Below are positions 31,272 through 37,454 of a stretch of DNA of 37,454 nucleotides, piece by piece. Source of the stretch: DATLYB01 sp964502525 (GTDB taxonomy: Bacteria > Bacteroidota > Bacteroidia > Chitinophagales > CAIOSU01). A program made the translations under genes and the position numbers. The stretch is taken from the NCBI GenBank assembly GCA_964502525.1, contig CAZCXH010000031.1:1-37454 (forward strand), written 5' to 3'. Each line of letters starts with the position of its first letter. Within the stretch, counting starts at the first letter, position 1. The notes below the pieces were generated by a model. That model had not been told where the DNA came from and made no database searches. It saw only the letters and a list, made by a program, of their open reading frames with translations.

Positions 31272-33113
31272 ATGAGCACAACCTTAGAGGCTAAAGAAAC
31301 CGTTGTTATCAAATTTGCAGGCGATTCGGGCGATGGGATGCAACTCACCGGCAGCCAGTTCACCAACGAGATCGTACTTGGCGGCAGCGATATAGCTACT
31401 TTCCCCGATTTTCCCGCTGAGATACGAGCACCGCAGGGAACTCTCGCAGGCGTTTCGGGATTCCAATTGCATTTCGGCAGCCGGAAAATTTTCACGCCCG
31501 GTGATGAGTTTGATGTGCTGGTGGCGATGAATGCCGCTGCGCTGAAGGCGAACATCAAACGGCTCAAAAAGGGGGGCATTGTCATCGTTGACACGTCAGG
31601 GTTCGATGCAAAAAACCTTCGCCTGGCAGGGTATGGGAATAATCCTTTGCAGAATGGCGGACTGGAGAACTCAAGGCTGATTGAAATTGACGTCACGCGC
31701 CTCACGCGGGAATGTCTGGAAGGGTTGCCGCTTGGAACTAAAGAAAAGGACCGCTCTAAAAACATGTTCGTGCTCGGTTTTCTTTTTTGGATGTACAACA
31801 GGAAAATGGATAGCACGATCAGTTTTTTAAGGGAGAAATTCACAAAAGACGCAGATATTCTTGAGGCAAACATCCGCACCATTCAGGCAGGATATAATTA
31901 TGGCGACACTACTGAAACTTTCACTACCCGTTATGACGTAGCCGCTGCTGATCTTGACCCGGGTGCCTACCGCAACGTGATGGGCAACCAGGCTACGGTG
32001 CTCGGACTGGTTACAGCATCAAAGAAATCAGGGCTTCCGATATTCTATGGCTCATATCCGATTACTCCGGCATCAGACATACTTCACATGCTTTCGCGGT
32101 ACAAGAATTTCGGGGTGAGAACTTTTCAGGCGGAAGATGAAATTGCGGCAATCTGCTCGGCAATCGGGGCATCGTTTGGCGGCAGCCTTGGAATAACAGG
32201 CACTTCAGGACCGGGAATGGCTTTGAAAGGAGAAGCAATGGGGCTTGCGGTAATGCTTGAGATTCCGCTGGTGATTGTGGATGTGCAGCGTGGCGGTCCT
32301 TCAACGGGGTTGCCGACAAAGACGGAACAGGCGGATTTGCTGCAGGCTCTTTATGGGAGGAACAGCGAATGTCCGATGCCTGTTGTGGCAGCGTATTCTC
32401 CATCTGACTGTTTTGAAGCAGCCTTTGAAGCCTGCCGCATTGCCATCCAGCACATGACACCGGTGATTTTGCTTACTGACGGTTACATCGCCAACGGCTC
32501 CGAGCCGTGGAAATTTCCGAAATCAAGCGACCTCAAGGACATAAAGGTAGAATTTGCAAAGGCTAATGGCACAGAGCCTTTTATGCCCTATCAGCGTGAC
32601 GAGAAACTTGCAAGACCGTGGGCGATACCGGGAACAAAAGGATTGGAGCACCGCGTGGGTGGAATCGAAAAAGAAAACATTACAGGAAATATTTCCTACG
32701 ACCCTGAAAACCATGAGTTCATGGTGAAACTGCGCGAGGAAAAAGTGGAACGGGTTGCCGGTTATATTCCTGAGCAGAATATCGAGATTGGTCCTGAAAA
32801 GGGGAAGCTATTGATTTTGGGATGGGGCTCTACTTTTGGCGTGATAAAATCTGTGGTGAAGGAGTTGCATGAGAAAGAGGGACATGCCGTGGCTCATGCG
32901 CATCTGCGCTATCTGAAGCCTTTTCCGAAAAATCTTGGCAGCCTATTGAAGCGATACGACAAAGTGCTGATTCCCGAAATCAACAACGGGCAATTGGTTA
33001 AAGTGATCCGGGATAAATTTTTGATACCGGCTGTTAGCTTCAACCGCATTAAAGGAATCCCGATTACTAAAACTGAATTGAGAGAAAAAGCGTTGGAGGT
33101 ACTGAACTCTTGA
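31272..33113 (+). CDS. korA: 2-oxoacid:ferredoxin oxidoreductase, fused gamma-alpha subunit
   Basis: The 613-residue protein joins the gamma domain (residues about 10-190: FAGDSGDGMQLTGSQF, FPDFPAEIRAPQGTLAGVSGFQL) to the alpha domain (about 215-613: GSYPITPASDILHML, EDEIAAICSAIGASFGG, GTSGPGMALKGEAMGLAV, QRGGPSTGLPTKTEQADL). This fused layout is typical of KorA-type enzymes that convert 2-oxoglutarate and CoA to succinyl-CoA, CO2 and reduced ferredoxin. The start at 31272 leaves MSTTLEAKET, as in relatives. The beta subunit follows two genes later in the same operon. The residues seen cannot separate 2-oxoglutarate from other 2-oxoacids as substrate. Confidence 0.93.
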   Translation: MSTTLEAKETVVIKFAGDSGDGMQLTGSQFTNEIVLGGSDIATFPDFPAEIRAPQGTLAGVSGFQLHFGSRKIFTPGDEFDVLVAMNAAALKANIKRLKKGGIVIVDTSGFDAKNLRLAGYGNNPLQNGGLENSRLIEIDVTRLTRECLEGLPLGTKEKDRSKNMFVLGFLFWMYNRKMDSTISFLREKFTKDADILEANIRTIQAGYNYGDTTETFTTRYDVAAADLDPGAYRNVMGNQATVLGLVTASKKSGLPIFYGSYPITPASDILHMLSRYKNFGVRTFQAEDEIAAICSAIGASFGGSLGITGTSGPGMALKGEAMGLAVMLEIPLVIVDVQRGGPSTGLPTKTEQADLLQALYGRNSECPMPVVAAYSPSDCFEAAFEACRIAIQHMTPVILLTDGYIANGSEPWKFPKSSDLKDIKVEFAKANGTEPFMPYQRDEKLARPWAIPGTKGLEHRVGGIEKENITGNISYDPENHEFMVKLREEKVERVAGYIPEQNIEIGPEKGKLLILGWGSTFGVIKSVVKELHEKEGHAVAHAHLRYLKPFPKNLGSLLKRYDKVLIPEINNGQLVKVIRDKFLIPAVSFNRIKGIPITKTELREKALEVLNS

Positions 33114-33144
33114 GCAGCGGAATGCGAACGATTAACTTTACACT

Positions 33145-33540
33145 ATGAAATCTGTCAGGAATACATATTCGGAAGCTTATCGTTACTTAGATAATGCCAA
33201 AGAACTGCTTAAGGAAAAAGCGGGGCGCGATAATGGATTCTATAAGGATAAAAAATATGTTCGCATGGCGGGAGATACTGCCTGGAAGGGTGTGCTCATG
33301 GCTGTGGAGTACTGGCTGAAGGAGAAAGGTATCGAAAGAGTAAAGGGCAACCGACCGGATGTGGATTGGTTTAGCGCTGAAATCTCCAAAGTCAACCGCA
33401 AATTCAACACCCACTTCGTAGATGCCTATGATATTCTTCATAAGTCTATGGGTTATGATGGCGTGCTGAATTCTAAAGTGGTGAGCGAAGGAATAAAAGA
33501 GGCTCATGACATTATCGCAAGGTGTGAGAAAGAAACTTGA
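33145..33540 (+). CDS. DUF5618 family small helical protein
   Basis: This 131-residue protein sits between the two subunit genes of the oxidoreductase, 31 bases after the first and 35 before the second. It matches the DUF5618 pattern: an N-terminal EAYRYLDNAKELLKEKAGRDNGFYKDKKYVRMAGDTAWKGVL (residues 10-51), then DAYDILHKSMGYDGVLNSKVVSEGIKEAHDII (93-124). It is wholly alpha-helical with no membrane segment. The general layout recalls HEPN-like four-helix proteins, but no RxxxxH motif is present. Its role is unknown. The position suggests co-expression with the enzyme, either as an accessory or as a chance insertion. Confidence 0.8.
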   Translation: MKSVRNTYSEAYRYLDNAKELLKEKAGRDNGFYKDKKYVRMAGDTAWKGVLMAVEYWLKEKGIERVKGNRPDVDWFSAEISKVNRKFNTHFVDAYDILHKSMGYDGVLNSKVVSEGIKEAHDIIARCEKET

Positions 33541-33575
33541 TGAACTTTAGATAAACAACTTCAAACTGCTCGCTA

Positions 33576-34610
33576 ATGAGCGTTACAACAACTACAGCCC
33601 CCCTTACCGCTAAAGATTTCAAGACCGATCAGGATGTGCGCTGGTGTCCCGGTTGCGGAGATTATTCCATTCTCGCGCAAACCCACCGCACTCTGCCTGA
33701 TTTGGGAATCGCCCGTGAAAACATCGTTGTTATCTCGGGCATCGGCTGCTCTTCCCGTTTTCCATATTATACGAATACATTCGGGATGCACTCCATTCAC
33801 GGTCGCGCAACAGCGATTGCATCAGGACTGAAAGCAGCGCGTCCCGACCTGAGCGTGTGGATTGTAACGGGCGATGGCGATGGGCTTTCCATTGGCGGCA
33901 ACCACATGATTCACCTGCTGCGCAGGAATTTTGACGTCAATATCCTGCTCTTCAACAACCAGATTTACGGATTGACAAAAGGACAATACTCCCCGACATC
34001 CGAATTCAACAAAGTCACCAAGTCAACTCCGTTCGGCTCGATTGATTATCCGTTCAACCCGGTCGCTCTCGCGATCGGATGCGATGCCACTTTCGTTGCC
34101 CGTTCAATGGATGTGGCAGCGAAGCATCTCCCGGAAGTGTTGAAAAGAGCCAACGCGCATAAGGGAACTTCATTCGTTGAGATATATCAAAACTGCAATA
34201 TCTTCAACGATGGCGCTTTTTCATCATATACGGAAAAAGCCACGCAGCCGGATGAAACGATTTTCCTGGAACATGGCAAGCCGCTTATTTACGGTGCGAA
34301 TAAAGACAAAGGGATCAAGTTAGCCGGATTTCATCCGGTTATTGTGCACCTCAATGAGAATGGCAACAGCACGAGCGACCTTTGGATTCATGACGAAACG
34401 GATTTGGTAAAAGCGCAAATCCTTGCCCGCTTCTTTGACAATCCGTCAAAGCCCAATCACCTGCCGCGGCCGTTCGGGGTTTTCTATGTGAACCAGCGTC
34501 CCACCTATGAGAACTTGCTGAATGAGCAAATCAAATCTGTCACCCAAAAGCTTGGGGAAGGCGATCTGGATAAGCTGCTTAGGGGCAAGGAAGTGTGGGA
34601 GATTCAGTGA
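33576..34610 (+). CDS. korB: 2-oxoacid:ferredoxin oxidoreductase beta subunit
   Basis: This 344-residue protein carries the thiamine-diphosphate and iron-sulfur part of the enzyme. WCPGCGDY (Cys24, Cys27), GIGCSSRFPYY (Cys58) and QNCNIFND (Cys207) supply the four ligands of a 4Fe-4S cluster. GDGDGLSIGGNH (99-110) followed by LLFNNQIYGLTKGQ (125-137) is the thiamine-diphosphate/magnesium motif. With korA it makes the two-subunit KorAB type, which needs an external ferredoxin; no ferredoxin gene is next to it. It ends the operon, convergent with the Cys-rich T9SS gene. Confidence 0.95.
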   Translation: MSVTTTTAPLTAKDFKTDQDVRWCPGCGDYSILAQTHRTLPDLGIARENIVVISGIGCSSRFPYYTNTFGMHSIHGRATAIASGLKAARPDLSVWIVTGDGDGLSIGGNHMIHLLRRNFDVNILLFNNQIYGLTKGQYSPTSEFNKVTKSTPFGSIDYPFNPVALAIGCDATFVARSMDVAAKHLPEVLKRANAHKGTSFVEIYQNCNIFNDGAFSSYTEKATQPDETIFLEHGKPLIYGANKDKGIKLAGFHPVIVHLNENGNSTSDLWIHDETDLVKAQILARFFDNPSKPNHLPRPFGVFYVNQRPTYENLLNEQIKSVTQKLGEGDLDKLLRGKEVWEIQ

Positions 34611-34699
34611 CCTCCGCCTGAACCCGCGCCAAACTCTTAAAGGGCAACGCTTGGCGAATCGGTTTCCTATTTCATTCTCCCCGGTATTTCGATTCCTGT

Positions 34700-37454
34700 T
34701 TACCTCGCAACTACCGAAAGTTTCCTCATATAAGTCCTTTCACCCATTTGCACCCTAAGGAGATATACTCCGGCTGATTCCGATGACAGGTCAATCAACT
34801 CGCTGAAATTGCCGGCAAAACCGCTTCGGGACAAGCTGAATATCCTGCCGCCAAGGGCATTATAGATTTGCAACCGAATATCATTTTGCTCAGCCAAATT
34901 GAAGCTTACAGTAAAGCGACCGTTGTTGGGATTAGGATAAATCAGCATGTCAAATGCCTCAGTGTCATCAGCTATGCCGGTTGATTCTGCATCCGATCTT
35001 TTTAATCCTGCAGAATTGATCACTTCAATGGTGACAGCCAGCGGGGTTCCCTGCAATCCGGTGGTATTAGGTCCTAAGAAGGGCGTAGCCGTTATAATAT
35101 GGGTGCCTAAAGCGGGTTTCCAGCAATGATAATTACCGGAGCGGTCACCGGCCAGAGCGTAGGGAAAACCATTTTCTACCCTGTAATGGTCGTTGGCATC
35201 ATAGCCGAATAAGACGCTTCCCACAATCTGCGGAACAGTGTTGGCTCTGATATTCAGGCAGGCTGAGGGCAGAGTCGCATAATCAATGATGTTGGCATCC
35301 TGCAACTCCATGATATCTTCATCTGTTTCTGCGTTAACAAGAGTCATGCTAAGCAGGGCGCTGCCATTGCACGGCTGTTCGCCTGTATTTCCCCCAACAC
35401 AGAAGCCGCAATCGTCAATGTACGCAGTGCCGTTAAAGACGCCAGCGCAGTCGTTAACCGGAGGATGATCGCACCTGTCAGTCCCGCCCGAACCTGCTAT
35501 CACGGTGAAGGATATGGTCTTTGCCACACCCGCAGTGCCGGATCCCCAAAGCCCGGTGTAAGGAGTGGCTTTCAGCGTGTAACTTCCGGGGCCGGGAATC
35601 CAGGCATGATAGCTGCCTGACGGATTATCACCGAACAAAGCATAAGGAGTCGTGTTTTCATTCCTCATGTGCTGTTGAGCGCCTGTAAGAACAAAACGTA
35701 CGCTGCCTGCCTGCTCGTTGCACAGGTTAGCCCTGATGCTGAAGCGGCAAAGCGTATCCCTGGCAATGATATCGTTGTCAACCATCTGGCGTATATCGCC
35801 AAATGTTCCTTCATAAACCAGCGTGAAACTGACCACTTTGGAAAAAGCGCCATCGCAGCAGAGGTGTTCATTACACGGTTCGCATTCCTGCAGAGGCTCT
35901 TCACATGCCGCTCCGCCATTGGATGCGGGCACAAGGATGGTTCTCGTTCTGCATTTTAATCCTCCGCCACAGGAGGCGCTGCAACCGCTCCAATCGCTCC
36001 AATCGCTCAATACGCAATCCACAGCACAGGTATCCTGATGGGTGCAATTGCCATTCGCGCAAAGATCTTTTGTGCAGGCAATGTTGTCATCACAATTCAG
36101 GGCTGCAAAAACACAGAAGCCGTTGTCACAGTTATCAATCGTGCAAGCATCGGAGTCATCACAGACGACTGGTGTGAAAAAGCATCCTGTCTGCGGATCG
36201 CAGTCGTTAGTGGTGCAGGGATCGCTGTCGTCACAGCTTATGAGGTTATGGTAGCATGCGCCACTGGCGCAGCCGTCATCCGTGCAGATGTCCTGGTCAT
36301 CGCAATTCACAGGCGTAAACGCGCACCCGTTCAAGGGATTACAGGCATCGTCAGTGCAGGGATCGCTGTCCTCGCAAACGACAGGCGTGAAAACACAGTT
36401 GCCGTCCACACAGTTATCAGTGGTGCAAGTATCATTGTCATAACAGATAATGGGTATATTTCCGCAAATTCCATTGATGCATTTATCCGTTGTGCAGAGA
36501 TTATCGTCATTGCAATCAATTAAAATGTTGCCGCAGCCTGTTTGGGAATTGCAATCATCAATGGTGCAAGGATCATTGTCATCGCATGAGATCGGATTGT
36601 AACTACAGTTCCCGTTTATGCATTCGTCATCCGTGCAAATGTTGTCGTCATTGCAAATGATGGCTGAAAAACTGCAGCCTGTTTGAGGATCGCAACTGTC
36701 AGTGGTGCAGAGGTCGGTATCATCGCAAGAAACCGGATTGTAAGTACAGTTCCCGTTCGTACATTCGTCATCAGTGCAGACGTTGACGTCATCGCAAATA
36801 ATGGCTGAGAAATTGCAGCCTGTTTGAGGATCGCAACTGTCAGTGGTGCAAAGGTCGGTATCATCGCAAGAAACCGGATTGTAAGTACAGTTCCCGTTCG
36901 TACATTCGTCATCAGTGCAGACGTTGACGTCATCGCAAATGATGGCTGAGAAATTGCAGCCTGTTTGAGGATCGCAACTGTCGGTAGTGCAAAGATCCGC
37001 ATCATCGCATACGGTGGCTGCGAACTCACAACCGGTTTGAAGGTTGCAATTGTCGGAGGTGCATAAGTTGCTGTCATCACATGTGATGGGAACATAAGCG
37101 CACTCTCCGTTAACGCAGTCGTCAATCGTGCAGATGCTATTATCATCACAAACCATGAGTTCGCAGGGATCATAACATCCGGCAATTACATCATGCATGC
37201 ATATTCCGTTTGCATTGCAGTAGTCATTGGTGCACACATCATGATCGTTGCAATCCACAGGCAAAAATCCGCACCCTGATTGCGGACTGCAACTGTCTAT
37301 AGTGCAGGGATCGCTGTCATTGCAGATGGAGGAAGCGTAAACGCATGTACTATTCAAACAATCATCAGTTGTACAGGCATTGTTGTCATTGCACTGGGCG
37401 CTGGACGTGCAGCAGTTAGCCAACGGAGTATTCACGCATGAGTTATTAGTGCAG
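34700..37454 (-). CDS. Cysteine-rich T9SS-exported protein with TSP1 domain (5' end outside window)
   Basis: The frame is open to the window edge (CTNNSCVNTPLANCC continues past 37435), so the start is missing. At least 22 short modules, each about 20-25 residues with CDDxxxCTxDxCxxxxGCxFxPVxC, fill 36000-37454. They bind about six cysteines each and alternate acidic turns, like Dickkopf-N or calcium-binding stalks. A thrombospondin type-1 domain follows (DWSDWSGCSASCGGG), then two related Ig-like domains separated by a short Cys module (DCAGVFNGTAYIDDCGFCVGG). A type A T9SS sorting domain ends the protein (LIYPNPNNGRFTVSF...AGVYLLRVQM). It is probably a long disulfide-stiffened surface adhesin. 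Confidence 0.85.
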   Translation of the reverse strand, partial: CTNNSCVNTPLANCCTSSAQCNDNNACTTDDCLNSTCVYASSICNDSDPCTIDSCSPQSGCGFLPVDCNDHDVCTNDYCNANGICMHDVIAGCYDPCELMVCDDNSICTIDDCVNGECAYVPITCDDSNLCTSDNCNLQTGCEFAATVCDDADLCTTDSCDPQTGCNFSAIICDDVNVCTDDECTNGNCTYNPVSCDDTDLCTTDSCDPQTGCNFSAIICDDVNVCTDDECTNGNCTYNPVSCDDTDLCTTDSCDPQTGCSFSAIICNDDNICTDDECINGNCSYNPISCDDNDPCTIDDCNSQTGCGNILIDCNDDNLCTTDKCINGICGNIPIICYDNDTCTTDNCVDGNCVFTPVVCEDSDPCTDDACNPLNGCAFTPVNCDDQDICTDDGCASGACYHNLISCDDSDPCTTNDCDPQTGCFFTPVVCDDSDACTIDNCDNGFCVFAALNCDDNIACTKDLCANGNCTHQDTCAVDCVLSDWSDWSGCSASCGGGLKCRTRTILVPASNGGAACEEPLQECEPCNEHLCCDGAFSKVVSFTLVYEGTFGDIRQMVDNDIIARDTLCRFSIRANLCNEQAGSVRFVLTGAQQHMRNENTTPYALFGDNPSGSYHAWIPGPGSYTLKATPYTGLWGSGTAGVAKTISFTVIAGSGGTDRCDHPPVNDCAGVFNGTAYIDDCGFCVGGNTGEQPCNGSALLSMTLVNAETDEDIMELQDANIIDYATLPSACLNIRANTVPQIVGSVLFGYDANDHYRVENGFPYALAGDRSGNYHCWKPALGTHIITATPFLGPNTTGLQGTPLAVTIEVINSAGLKRSDAESTGIADDTEAFDMLIYPNPNNGRFTVSFNLAEQNDIRLQIYNALGGRIFSLSRSGFAGNFSELIDLSSESAGVYLLRVQMGERTYMRKLSVVAR
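36720..37000. repeat. Tandem 141-bp repeats in the Cys-rich gene
   Basis: The sequence from TAAGTACAGTTCCCGTTCG at 36741 recurs nearly unchanged at 36882, a period of 141 bases (47 residues, two Cys modules). The near-identity at the DNA level shows a recent duplication, and a more diverged third copy lies towards 36600. Such tandem blocks allow rapid length change of the surface stalk. Confidence 0.75.

Noticed and set aside
36616..37185. 189-codon minus-strand frame in the Cys-rich gene
   Set aside because: It is a shadow frame of the tandem repeats; the repeated DNA keeps it open by chance.

Overview
The window comes from a member of the Bacteroidota, most likely an uncultured Chitinophagales/Sphingobacteriales-type lineage. 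The evidence is the short 290-residue primary sigma factor, several exported proteins ending in type IX secretion (T9SS) type A C-terminal domains, a DUF349 protein, a UvrA whose first zinc motif lacks the usual CxxC, and promoters of the Bacteroidota form TTTG-N19-TAnnTTTG. The cleanest promoter lies in front of the RRM gene. No rRNA, tRNA, CRISPR array or complete insertion sequence was seen.

Left part (1-2800): the tail of an antitoxin and two broken PIN-toxin fragments collide beside the primary sigma gene rpoD, followed by two inverted-repeat elements and kbl (glycine C-acetyltransferase). From 2800 to 11120 lies a cell-surface and redox block. It holds a MITE-like element, a large T9SS-exported lysyl-oxidase-like protein, a CxxCH reeler-type protein with a T9SS tail, a tightly coupled pair (seven-bladed propeller protein, then a membrane polyferredoxin fused to TPRs), and a DUF4412 protein.

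Middle (11120-20030): a cold-shock-type RRM protein with a textbook promoter, a pile-up of intergenic repeats beside a CHP02574/ParE toxin-antitoxin pair, and a nearly 1-kb gap holding seventeen exactly 21-bp repeats that read as heptapeptides with four stop codons. Next come a 1146-residue propeller/dockerin-like surface protein, an orphan polysaccharide ABC-2 permease, an EGF-like lipoprotein, a YHS lipoprotein and a TPR protein.

Right part (20030-37454): housekeeping genes dominate. They are fadE with a clear terminator and a TetR-type operator, uvrA carrying a 35-residue insertion made by a palindromic repeat, an HPt protein, an outer-membrane barrel, a DUF349 protein, and a SPOR-domain/M20 amidohydrolase pair. 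A 2-oxoacid:ferredoxin oxidoreductase operon follows, with a DUF5618 gene between its two subunits. The window ends inside a very cysteine-rich T9SS protein with a thrombospondin type-1 domain.

Two themes stand out. One is a rich set of multi-domain T9SS exports with animal-like modules (lysyl oxidase, reeler, TSP1, EGF). The other is a high load of small palindromic elements, two of which lie inside reading frames (uvrA and the SPOR gene).
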